A stretch of 64,000 bases of DNA from assembly GCF_018861005.1 (NCBI RefSeq), contig NZ_JAHKQL010000004.1, positions 18,183 through 82,182 on the forward strand. The letters are read 5' to 3'. Below the pieces are notes generated by a model that was not told where the DNA came from, did not search any database, and worked only from the letters and a program-made list of their open reading frames with translations. Origin of the DNA: Polaribacter vadi (GTDB lineage: Bacteria; Bacteroidota; Bacteroidia; Flavobacteriales; Flavobacteriaceae). A program made the translations under genes and the position numbers. Shown here piece by piece: positions 56,554-64,000 of the stretch (the stretch's first letter is position 1; the number at the start of each line of letters is the position of its first letter).

Positions 56554-57786
56554 TTAAATTAATTGTTTTAACGCTATTTCGAATGCAGTTGAACAGATTT
56601 TTGTTTTAGACGCACTCTTTTTAAATGTTTTTTGTAATGCTTTTTTTATGATGTTAGATGTGTCATTAAATATAGCTTTATCTTGCATTGGTAAATCTAC
56701 TTTTGCCTCCATTAAATATGCAAAAACTCTTGCTATACCACAATTGGAAATAAAATCTGGCAACAAACTTAAATGATTATCTGTGTACTCCATAATTGGG
56801 CCAAAGAAAATTTCTTTATCCGCAAAAGGAACATTAGCTCCTGGAGATATTACTTCTAAACCTGCATCTATCATTTGTTGTACTTGATCTTGAGAAACCA
56901 ATCTAGAAGCTGCTGCAGGAACAAATATTTCTGCAGGTAAGCTCCAAATTTTCTCATTTATTTCATCAAAAGAAATCATATTTTTTGATGTCAATTTATT
57001 TCCATCTTTAGACAAAAATAAATCAGTCATTTCTTGTTGCGAAAATCCTTTTTCGTTTATTAAACCACCATCTCTATCAATAATACCAACAACTTTTGCT
57101 CCTAATTTTGTTAAATAATAAGCTGCAGCTGCACCTACATTTCCAAAACCTTGAACTATGGCTCTTTTGTCTTTAACTTCTCCTCCGTAAATATTGTAAT
57201 AATGTTTTACAGCTTCTGCAACTCCATACCCCGTTAACATGTCTGCAATTGTATATTTTCTAGACAAATCTGGTGAAAACGTTTCATCTTCAATCACCTT
57301 AATTACGCCCATACGTAATTGGCCAATTCTATTTATCTTATCTGCTTCAGTAGGTTTAAAATGCCCATTAAAAATACCTTCTTGAGGATGCCAAACACCA
57401 CAACTTTCGGTAATCGGAATAACATCTTTATCTGCATCTACATTCAAATCGCCTCCTGTACCATAATAATGTTTTAAAAGCGGAGTAACTGCTTTATACC
57501 AACGTTCTAAAACACCTCTTTTTCTAATATCATTTGGATCGAAATTTATACCTGATTTTGCTCCACCAATTGCTGGACCAGAAACTGTAAACTTAACTTC
57601 CATAGTTTTTGCCAAAGACAAAACCTCATTCATATTTAAGCCTTTACGCATTCTTGTTCCACCACCTGCTGCACCTCCCCTTAAAGAGTTTATAACTGTC
57701 CAACCTTCTGCTTCAGTTTCTTGATCTTTCCAATGAAAAACAATTTCTGGTTGTTTGTTTTCGTATATTTTTAATAATTCTTTCAT
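56554..57786 (-). CDS. Glu/Leu/Phe/Val dehydrogenase
   Basis: A 410-residue NAD(P)-dependent amino-acid dehydrogenase. The dimerisation/substrate domain has GGAAGGGTRMRKGLN, KFTVSGPAIGGAKSGINFDP (the catalytic-lysine segment) and GTGGDLNVDADKDVIP, followed by the nucleotide fold VQGFGNVGAAAAYYLTKLGAKVVGIIDRDG. The glutamate type is most likely, but a leucine- or phenylalanine-type enzyme cannot be excluded by eye. It has a good promoter and is followed by nhaD. Confidence 0.88.
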   Translation of the reverse strand: MKELLKIYENKQPEIVFHWKDQETEAEGWTVINSLRGGAAGGGTRMRKGLNMNEVLSLAKTMEVKFTVSGPAIGGAKSGINFDPNDIRKRGVLERWYKAVTPLLKHYYGTGGDLNVDADKDVIPITESCGVWHPQEGIFNGHFKPTEADKINRIGQLRMGVIKVIEDETFSPDLSRKYTIADMLTGYGVAEAVKHYYNIYGGEVKDKRAIVQGFGNVGAAAAYYLTKLGAKVVGIIDRDGGLINEKGFSQQEMTDLFLSKDGNKLTSKNMISFDEINEKIWSLPAEIFVPAAASRLVSQDQVQQMIDAGLEVISPGANVPFADKEIFFGPIMEYTDNHLSLLPDFISNCGIARVFAYLMEAKVDLPMQDKAIFNDTSNIIKKALQKTFKKSASKTKICSTAFEIALKQLI

Positions 57787-57925
57787 TTTAAAATTTTAAT
57801 GACTACTCAACTTCGATTTGCTATTTTCTTTTCCCTTTTTTAATTAAAAACTATATGGAAAAAGTTAAAGTTGATTCATTTTTAAAATTGATTTTAAATT
57901 ATTATAAAATATTGTGATATCCCTA

Positions 57926-57955
57926 CAAACTTACAGTAAAAAAATGATTGTTCAA
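57926..57955 (-). promoter_or_regulatory. Promoter of the dehydrogenase-nhaD unit
   Basis: On the minus strand TTG (57955-57953), a 19-bp spacer and TAAGTTTG (57933-57926) exactly fit the Bacteroidota consensus. The leader would be about 130 bases. Confidence 0.6.
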
Positions 57956-57979
57956 ATTAATTTTATAACGAACTAACCG

Positions 57980-59032
57980 TTAAAAAATAACGCCAGAAGA
58001 GTGGTCTTTTTGTGCACCAGTTACACTTGCTAAGCAATTTACCTGATTATCAATCTTTAACAAACCTAACAATGCAAATATCAATGCCTCTTTAAAATGG
58101 ATTAATTTACAATCTGGTAAACCAATTTTAACATTTGAGTAACAAGCAACCTGCTCCATTAAAAAAGTATTAAAAACTCCACCTCCTGTAAACAAAAGTG
58201 ATGTATTATCTTTTATAGCTACACTAATTTGTATGGCAACATGCTCTACAACAGTTCTTAAAATATCTGGCACATTCGCCTCTAACTGATCTATCATTGG
58301 AAAAACATTCTGCTGCACCCACTCTAATCCTAAAGATTTTGGTGGATTTTTCTGATAAAATTCTAAAGCGTTTAACTTGGCTAGTAGTTGATGATTAATT
58401 TTACCTGATTTTGCAATTTCTCCTGATGCATCATACTCAAATCCCAATTTATTGGCATAAAAATTTAAAACAATATTTACAGGACAAATATCATATGCAA
58501 TTCTTTGACCATCCTTTTTAAAGGAAATATTTGAAAACCCACCTAAATTGATACAATAATCATAATTTGAAAACAATAATTCATCTCCAATAGGCACCAA
58601 AGGTGCTCCTTGCCCACCCAATTTTACATCTTGAGTTCTAAAATCACAAACAACTTTTTGCTTGGTAATTTCGGCAATTTCTTTTCCATTCCCTATCTGA
58701 AGTGTAATTCCTTTTTCTGGTTGATGTAAAACTGTATGTCCATGAGAAGCTACAAAATCAATATTTATCAGTTTAAATTTTTGAATAAAACCATTTATTA
58801 TACCTCCTAAAAGTTTACCATAATTATTATCTAATTCTTGTATTTCTTTACCAGATAAATCTATTGCAAACTGTAATCTTTGCTTCCATTCTTTAGGGTA
58901 ACTTACTGTTTCTGAGTTTAGAATTACAAAATTTTTATAATCATTTTTATCAAACTTAACATATACTAAATCTACACCATCTAAAGATGTTCCAGACATT
59001 ACACCAATAACAAAAACTTCATTTTTAATCAT
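57980..59032 (-). CDS. anmK: Anhydro-N-acetylmuramic acid kinase
   Basis: A 350-residue ASKHA kinase that opens and phosphorylates 1,6-anhydroMurNAc in cell-wall recycling. The family N-terminus VIGVMSGTSLDGVDLVYV, then ASHGHTVLHQPE, CDFRTQDVKLGGQGAPLVPIGD, NLGGFSNIS and LLFTGGGVFNTFLM are all present, and the length is normal. It is divergent from the acyl-CoA dehydrogenase gene. Confidence 0.95.
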   Translation of the reverse strand: MIKNEVFVIGVMSGTSLDGVDLVYVKFDKNDYKNFVILNSETVSYPKEWKQRLQFAIDLSGKEIQELDNNYGKLLGGIINGFIQKFKLINIDFVASHGHTVLHQPEKGITLQIGNGKEIAEITKQKVVCDFRTQDVKLGGQGAPLVPIGDELLFSNYDYCINLGGFSNISFKKDGQRIAYDICPVNIVLNFYANKLGFEYDASGEIAKSGKINHQLLAKLNALEFYQKNPPKSLGLEWVQQNVFPMIDQLEANVPDILRTVVEHVAIQISVAIKDNTSLLFTGGGVFNTFLMEQVACYSNVKIGLPDCKLIHFKEALIFALLGLLKIDNQVNCLASVTGAQKDHSSGVIF

Positions 59033-59079
59033 ATATGTAAAAATAATAAAAGTATATTCAAAATATATTACGAAATCGA

Positions 59080-59087
59080 TATATTTG
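59080..59087 (+). promoter_or_regulatory. Possible -7 element of the acyl-CoA dehydrogenase gene
   Basis: TATATTTG fits TAnnTTTG 35 bases before the ATG. No TTG is found at the usual upstream distance. Confidence 0.35.
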
Positions 59088-59121
59088 TAGTCTTAAATTA
59101 CGAATATAATAAAAATACAAT

Positions 59122-60264
59122 ATGGATTTTAGCTTAACAGAAGAACACATAATGATACGTGATGCAGCAAGAGACTTTGCTAAAACTGAATTATTACCTG
59201 GTGTTATAGAAAGAGACAACAAACAAGAATTCCCAGATGAATTAGTAAAAAAAATGGGAGCACTTGGTTTTATGGGTGTTATGGTTGATCCAAAATATGG
59301 TGGTAGTGGAATGGATGCCATTTCTTACGTATTAATTATGGAAGAATTATCTAAAATAGACGCTTCTGCTTCTGTTATGGTTTCTGTAAATAATTCTTTA
59401 GTTTGTTATGGTTTAGAAGCATATGGAACTGAAGAACAGAAGAAAAAATACCTAACAAAATTAGCATCTGGAGAGCAAATAGGTGCCTTTTGTTTATCTG
59501 AACCAGAAGCAGGATCTGATGCAACCTCTCAAGCAACAACTGCTATTGATAAAGGCGACCATTACTTAATAAACGGAACAAAAAACTGGATTACAAATGG
59601 AGGACGCTCTGACGTATATTTAGTAATTGCACAAACAGATAGAGAAAAAGGCCATAGAGGAATTAACGCTTTTATCGTTGAAAAAAACACAGAAGGTTTC
59701 CATATTGGCCCTAAAGAAGATAAATTAGGAATTCGTGGTTCAGACACACATACTTTACAATTTAACGACCTTAAAGTGCCTAAAGAAAATAGAATTGGCG
59801 AAGATGGCTTTGGTTTTAAGTTTGCAATGAAAACACTTTCTGGAGGTAGAATTGGTATTGCTGCACAGGCTTTGGGTATTGCTTCTGGCGCTTATGAATT
59901 GGCTTTAAAATACTCAAAAGAACGTAAGGCATTTGGTACAGAAATCTGTAATCATCAAGCCATTGCTTTTAAATTAGCAGACATGTACACCGAAATTGAA
60001 GCTGCAAGAATGTTGGTTATGAAAGCTGCTTGGGACAAAGATCAAGGAAATAATTACGACATGTCTTCTGCAATGGCAAAATTATACGCATCTAAAGTTG
60101 CTATGGAACAAACTGTAGAAGCCGTACAAATTCATGGAGGAAATGGTTTTGTAAAAGAATATCATGTAGAACGTTTAATGCGAGATGCAAAAATTACTCA
60201 GATTTACGAAGGTACTTCAGAAATTCAAAAAATTGTTATTTCTAGAGGAGTTATCAAGGGTTAA
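59122..60264 (+). CDS. Acyl-CoA dehydrogenase
   Basis: A 380-residue FAD-dependent enzyme for the first step of fatty- or branched-acyl-CoA oxidation. Motifs are FCLSEPEAGSDATS, NGTKNWITNG, GIRGSDTHTLQFNDLKVP, RIGIAAQALGIASGAYELAL, QIHGGNGFVKEYHVERLMRD and the catalytic Glu segment IYEGTSEIQKIVISR near the C-terminus. It is close to the short-chain (butyryl-CoA type) group by eye. It is a single-gene unit ending at a hairpin. Confidence 0.95.
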   Translation: MDFSLTEEHIMIRDAARDFAKTELLPGVIERDNKQEFPDELVKKMGALGFMGVMVDPKYGGSGMDAISYVLIMEELSKIDASASVMVSVNNSLVCYGLEAYGTEEQKKKYLTKLASGEQIGAFCLSEPEAGSDATSQATTAIDKGDHYLINGTKNWITNGGRSDVYLVIAQTDREKGHRGINAFIVEKNTEGFHIGPKEDKLGIRGSDTHTLQFNDLKVPKENRIGEDGFGFKFAMKTLSGGRIGIAAQALGIASGAYELALKYSKERKAFGTEICNHQAIAFKLADMYTEIEAARMLVMKAAWDKDQGNNYDMSSAMAKLYASKVAMEQTVEAVQIHGGNGFVKEYHVERLMRDAKITQIYEGTSEIQKIVISRGVIKG

Positions 60265-60289
60265 AAGTGGCCTATATATAATGTATAAG

Positions 60290-60318
60290 AAATCCATCTT
60301 TTTAAGGTGGATTTTTAT
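60290..60318 (+). terminator. Terminator after the acyl-CoA dehydrogenase gene
   Basis: An 11-bp stem with one G-T pair (AAATCCATCTT / AAGGTGGATTT), a 3-base loop and a T-rich tail. Confidence 0.75.
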
Positions 60319-60496
60319 TTTGGCATGTTTTTGTGAAAAACAAAAATCGCGCTATCCATTATATCTTTTTTTCATACCTCAAAAAAGGATGCCATTTCTA
60401 TCGCTCATGCAAATACTTGCAAACAAAATCAAAACCCCTTAAATCAACTTTTTTTAAGATCAATAGAATTCAATTATAATAAATAGGTTATCATAT

Positions 60497-61279
60497 TTAC
60501 AATTGCAAATCTATAGTATACAGTTGCAAACCAGAAGCAGGCGCAATATTTCTTAAAGACTTTCTATCATTATCCTCTTTTAAAGAAGCTTCAATAAATT
60601 CTAAGCTTAAATTACCTTTACCTAACTCAAACAAAGTAGCCATCATTAATCTTATTTGATATCTTAAAAACCCTTTTCCCTTTACTTTTAATATATAAGA
60701 CTTTTCAGGAAAAAAGTTAGCTAATAAAACATCATTCTCTACAATTTCACAAGAATGTATTACCCTCTTAAAAACTGTATTCTCTGATGGCTTAGTACAA
60801 TATTTATGAAAATAATGCTCGCCTTCAAACAGTTTATCCCCTTTTTTCATTAAATCAATATTTAAATCAGTATCAACATTTACAATAAAAGGAGCAGCAA
60901 AAGGATGGTTTTCTTCTCCAAAAGAAAAATAGTAATGATACTCTTTTATCTTATCAGCATTAATAATATTAAACTTTCTATCTACGTTTTGAATAGAAAT
61001 AGCCCTAAAATCCGCAGGAAAATTAGAATTTAAAGACTTCAAAAACAATTCTGGTTCCAAAATCGAATTTGTAAAAAGCTGAAAATAATAACCATTAGCA
61101 GAAACTTTTGCATCTGTTCTACCAACACCAATCGTTTTATAATCACCTTCTAAAAGTATAAAAGACAAAGTTTTATCAATAATTTCATGCAATGTTTTTG
61201 CATTTTTCTGTTTTTGCCAACCAGAAAACCGAAAACCAAGGAATTGTAAGTAAATTAAGTAAGAAACTGAATATTTCAT
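60497..61279 (-). CDS. truA: tRNA pseudouridine(38-40) synthase TruA
   Basis: A 260-residue pseudouridine synthase that modifies the anticodon arm of tRNAs. The active-site segment GVGRTDAKVSANG holds catalytic Asp56. FLGFRFSGWQKQ near the start and FLRYQIRLMMATLFELGKG near the end are family marks. The match is weaker than for housekeeping TruA in the usual FDG(T/S) region, so a diverged paralogue is possible. A promoter-like pair ends almost at the ATG (61,285-61,316). Confidence 0.85.
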   Translation of the reverse strand: MKYSVSYLIYLQFLGFRFSGWQKQKNAKTLHEIIDKTLSFILLEGDYKTIGVGRTDAKVSANGYYFQLFTNSILEPELFLKSLNSNFPADFRAISIQNVDRKFNIINADKIKEYHYYFSFGEENHPFAAPFIVNVDTDLNIDLMKKGDKLFEGEHYFHKYCTKPSENTVFKRVIHSCEIVENDVLLANFFPEKSYILKVKGKGFLRYQIRLMMATLFELGKGNLSLEFIEASLKEDNDRKSLRNIAPASGLQLYTIDLQL

Positions 61280-61284
61280 AAGTG

Positions 61285-61316
61285 CAAATGTACAATAATT
61301 GCATTTTTTTTTACAA
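61285..61316 (-). promoter_or_regulatory. Possible promoter of truA
   Basis: On the minus strand TTG (61316-61314), a 21-bp spacer and TACATTTG (61292-61285). The predicted start site falls at or next to the ATG (61279), so the mRNA might have little or no leader. Confidence 0.4.
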
Positions 61317-61427
61317 AAAGTGCATTTTTATGAATATCTCAAAATTATAGGCAACTTTTTTATGAACCTAACATTTTTTACCTTAAATAAACGTTAAAAT
61401 AAAGTTATCTCAAATTAACCCCTATTT

Positions 61428-61450
61428 TTTTAAGGGGTAAACCCTTAAAA
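61428..61450. promoter_or_regulatory. Inverted repeat upstream of the porin-amt promoter
   Basis: TTTTAAGGG-GTAAA-CCCTTAAAA, a 9-bp perfect inverted repeat 26 bp upstream of the -33 element. It is a candidate site for a nitrogen-responsive activator. Confidence 0.45.
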
Positions 61451-61475
61451 AGTATGTTTTGAAAATTTACCCCCC

Positions 61476-61505
61476 TTGTTAGATTAAATTAAATATTTAC
61501 ATTTG
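61476..61505 (+). promoter_or_regulatory. Promoter of the outer membrane protein-amt unit
   Basis: TTG (61476-61478), a 19-bp spacer and TACATTTG (61498-61505) match the Bacteroidota consensus exactly. The expected transcript start is near 61512, about 40 bases before the ATG. Confidence 0.7.
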
Positions 61506-61552
61506 GAGCGTTCAAATAATAAAAATCAATAAAAACTAAAAAGAACATCATT

Positions 61553-62533
61553 ATGAAAAAAATTATTTTTACTTTGTTATTAGCAAGCGGATTGTTAGTA
61601 AATGCACAAGAAGAAGAAAAAACATTTACATTAAGTGGTAGTATAGACACTTACTTTAGAGGTAACATCAGTGGTGGTGAATTTGACACTGCTCCTGGTA
61701 GTTCTTTTGCAAACTTACCTGGTTTCTCTTTAGGTATGATTAACTTAGTCGCTGCTTACGAAGGAGAAAAAGTAGGATTTGTTGCAGATATGGTATATGG
61801 TCCAAGAGGAGCTGATGCTGTTTTTAACTCTGTTGGAAACTCTTCATCAATCGTAAATCAGTTATATGCTTATTGGAATGTAAGCGAAAAAGTAACACTT
61901 ACAATTGGTAACTTTAATACTTTCTTAGGATATGAGGTAATCTCTCCAACTGCAAACTTTAACTACAGTACTTCTTATTTATTTTCTTATGGTCCATTTA
62001 GCCATACAGGTATTAAAGCAGATTTCGATTTAGGTGGTGACACTTCTTTAATGTTAGCTGTTATGAATCCAACTGATGCAACTGAGTATAACCCAAATGG
62101 TAGTTATGCTTTTGGAGCTCAATTAGGTTTTTCAGGTCAATACATTAACTTCTTATATGATCAAGGAGCTTATGAATTAGACTTTACAGGTGGTTTTGAT
62201 ATCTCAGAAACTTTCTTTTTAGGAGTTAATGCTGCTTATTTCTCAGGTGATGATGCTCCAGGATTTTATGGTGCAGCAATCTACCCACAATGGACAACTT
62301 CTGAATCTTTTAAAATTGGTTTAAGAAGTGAATTTTTCCAAGAAGATGGCGCTTTTGGTGCAATTGGAGGAGGAACTGATGCAAGTGTAATTGCTACTAC
62401 ATTAACAGGTAACTATTCAATTGGTTCTTTAACAATTATTCCTGAATTAAGATTAGACACTGCTTCTGACCCTGTATTTGTTGGAGATAAAGCACTTAGT
62501 TCTTTCGCTTTAGCTGCTGTATACTCTTTCTAA
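61553..62533 (+). CDS. Outer membrane beta-barrel protein linked to amt
   Basis: A 326-residue protein with a signal peptide ending at LLVNAQ (about residue 19) and alternating hydrophobic strands that end in aromatic Phe (LAAVYSF), as in a porin-like barrel. It begins with FTLSGSIDTYFRGN and holds many Gly-rich strands (GFSLGMINLVAAYEGEKVGFVADMVYG). It is 42 bp before amt behind a shared promoter, so it may pass ammonium or related solutes over the outer membrane; that role is inference. Confidence 0.85.
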   Translation: MKKIIFTLLLASGLLVNAQEEEKTFTLSGSIDTYFRGNISGGEFDTAPGSSFANLPGFSLGMINLVAAYEGEKVGFVADMVYGPRGADAVFNSVGNSSSIVNQLYAYWNVSEKVTLTIGNFNTFLGYEVISPTANFNYSTSYLFSYGPFSHTGIKADFDLGGDTSLMLAVMNPTDATEYNPNGSYAFGAQLGFSGQYINFLYDQGAYELDFTGGFDISETFFLGVNAAYFSGDDAPGFYGAAIYPQWTTSESFKIGLRSEFFQEDGAFGAIGGGTDASVIATTLTGNYSIGSLTIIPELRLDTASDPVFVGDKALSSFALAAVYSF

Positions 62534-62575
62534 GAAGAAATTCAACTATTAATTACTAACTAATAAATATATAAT

Positions 62576-63880
62576 ATGAGTTTATTTTTAACATTATTTC
62601 AAGATACTCCATCTGAAGCTGCTCAAGTTTTAGAACAAGTTAATGGAGACATGGGAATGCTTTGGATGCTAATTGCAGGTATCTTAGTTTTCTTAATGCA
62701 AGCAGGATTTACATTAGTAGAATCTGGTATGACAAGATCTAAAAATGCAGTAAACATAGCAATGAAAAACTTGCTAGACATCTGTGTTGGTTCTATAACT
62801 TTTTGGTTAGTAGGTTATTCTTTAATGTATGGAGACACTTCTAACGGATGGTTCTTTTGGAGTGGTTTATTCCAAGGAGAAGGAGCTGATTTATTCTTCC
62901 AAACAATGTTTGCTGCAACAACTGCAACAATCGTATCTGGAGCAATAGCTGGTAGAACAAAATATACAACTTATATTATATTTTCTTTAATCATGACTGC
63001 GATCATCTATCCAATTTCTGGTGGATGGGAATGGAATGGTGGATGGTTAAACGATACAGATGGTATTATGCCAGCTGAGTTTATCGATTTTGCTGGTTCA
63101 TCTATTGTACACTCTGTAGGTGGTTGGGCTGCTTTAGTAGCTGCATTTATGGTAGGTCCTAGAATAGGTAAATACGTAGATGGTAAAGTTTTACCAATTC
63201 CTGGTCATAACCAAATATTAGCAACTTTAGGTGTTTTTATCCTTTGGTTTGGTTGGTTTGGTTTTAATGGTGGATCTCAATTAGCTTGGGGTGGTGCTGA
63301 TGCAACTGGTGCTTCTAACGTAGTATTAATTACAAACTTAGCTGCTGCAGCTGGTGGTTTAGGTGCATTAGTTACAACATGGATCTGGTATGGTAAACCT
63401 AACTTAGGACAAACATTAAATGGTTGTTTAGCTGGTTTAGTAAGTATTACTGCTGGTTGTGGTAACATGACTGCTGGTGGTGCTGTATTAGCAGGTTTAA
63501 TTGGTGGTATAATTGTTGTATTCTCAATTGAATTTATTGAAAAGAAATTAAAAATTGACGATGCAATTGGTGCTGCTTCTGTACATGGTGTAGCTGGTGC
63601 ATGGGGTACTTTAGTTATAGGTCTTTGGGGTGTAGATGGTGATACTGCAATTGGTTTATTCAATGGTGGTGGTGCAGCTCAATTAGGTGCTCAAGCAATT
63701 GGAGTTTTAGCTTATGCTGTTTGGGCAGTAGCTTTATCTTTTATTATTTTAGGAATCTTAAAAGCAACAATGGGATTACGTGTAACTAAAGAAGTTGAAA
63801 TCGAAGGATTAGATATTTCAGAACACGGATCAATCGCTTATCCTGGAAAAAGAGTAAGAGAATTTGATACTGATAAATAG
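62576..63880 (+). CDS. amt: Ammonium transporter
   Basis: A 434-residue Amt/Rh channel of the inner membrane with eleven expected helices. Marks are MLIAGILVFLMQAGFTLVESGMTRSKNAVNI, the first pore His in SSIVHSVGGWAAL, FILWFGWFGFNGGS, ITAGCGNM and the second pore His in AASVHGVAGAWGTL. The C-terminal tail (GLDISEHGSIAYPGK) is the region that binds PII proteins. No glnK/glnB gene follows within the remaining 120 bp. Confidence 0.97.
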   Translation: MSLFLTLFQDTPSEAAQVLEQVNGDMGMLWMLIAGILVFLMQAGFTLVESGMTRSKNAVNIAMKNLLDICVGSITFWLVGYSLMYGDTSNGWFFWSGLFQGEGADLFFQTMFAATTATIVSGAIAGRTKYTTYIIFSLIMTAIIYPISGGWEWNGGWLNDTDGIMPAEFIDFAGSSIVHSVGGWAALVAAFMVGPRIGKYVDGKVLPIPGHNQILATLGVFILWFGWFGFNGGSQLAWGGADATGASNVVLITNLAAAAGGLGALVTTWIWYGKPNLGQTLNGCLAGLVSITAGCGNMTAGGAVLAGLIGGIIVVFSIEFIEKKLKIDDAIGAASVHGVAGAWGTLVIGLWGVDGDTAIGLFNGGGAAQLGAQAIGVLAYAVWAVALSFIILGILKATMGLRVTKEVEIEGLDISEHGSIAYPGKRVREFDTDK

Positions 63881-63913
63881 AGTATTGCTCTAATAATTAA
63901 GATTATAATTTAT

Positions 63914-63948
63914 AAATCACGCAACTTTAAAAGTTGCGTGATTTTTTT
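63914..63948 (+). terminator. Terminator after amt
   Basis: A 14-bp perfect stem (AAATCACGCAACTT / AAGTTGCGTGATTT) with a 3-base loop and a T run 34 bp after the amt stop. Confidence 0.92.
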
Positions 63949-64000
63949 GTTATAATATTTTTTTACTATTTTTCACAAAATTATAAAATTAATCAATCAT

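Noticed and set aside
60185-60442. An 85-codon frame overlapping the end of the acyl-CoA dehydrogenase gene
   Set aside because: It overlaps a strongly supported gene in another frame and runs through its terminator; no domain is visible.

Overview
The window looks like chromosomal DNA of a marine member of the Flavobacteriaceae (Bacteroidota). The genome is AT-rich. It carries a gliding and type IX secretion block (porU, porV, gldJ), a fused CcsB-CcsA cytochrome c biogenesis gene and an NhaD sodium/proton antiporter. Several promoters fit the Bacteroidota pattern TTG-N19/21-TAnnTTTG, and Shine-Dalgarno sequences are scarce. A Polaribacter- or Tenacibaculum-like genus is a guess from gene content only. 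I see no transposase, integrase, phage gene or CRISPR array.

Region 1 (1-19,200) is housekeeping and envelope biology: a small HELGH metallopeptidase, ccsBA, a membrane protein, a zinc-ribbon membrane protein, a LysM plus periplasmic-binding-like lipoprotein, guaA, a FabH-like ketosynthase with a 20-bp perfect palindrome in its promoter, a truncated hemoglobin, cytidine deaminase, then porV and porU divergent from gldJ and murF, and a BadF-type sugar kinase.

Region 2 (19,200-23,000) holds a CpsB-type PHP phosphatase gene, an MBOAT O-acyltransferase with an SGNH-like partner, and about 700 bp of very AT-rich DNA without a gene.

Region 3 (23,017-50,713) is one minus-strand array of 27 genes for a Wzx/Wzy-dependent surface polysaccharide. 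It is transcribed from the sugar-nucleotide genes at high coordinates (UDP-sugar dehydrogenases, a WbpB-like oxidoreductase, two small nucleotidyltransferases, gmd, fcl), through a cassette of two aldolase-like enzymes, a CMP-sugar synthetase-like enzyme and a HAD phosphatase. It continues through flippase, glycosyltransferases, polymerase and acyl/acetyltransferases, and ends with the phosphoglycosyltransferase and the Wza/Wzc export pair. The cassette at 40,041-43,789 is the most interesting part. It has the parts expected for making a CMP-activated 2-keto acid sugar, but no NeuB/KdsA-type synthase. A GT42 (sialyltransferase)-like protein lies in the same array, and one aldolase appears fused to a similar domain. 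I propose, as inference, a pathway for an unusual CMP-activated ulosonic acid.

Region 4 (50,714-64,000) returns to core functions: tRNA-Val(UAC), folC, a TonB-ExbD-ExbB energy module, glutamate dehydrogenase with nhaD, anmK, an acyl-CoA dehydrogenase, truA, and an outer-membrane protein with the ammonium transporter amt behind a clear promoter. Short interspersed inverted repeats occur in the wza-wcaJ gap (two copies) and between exbD and tonB (half a copy).
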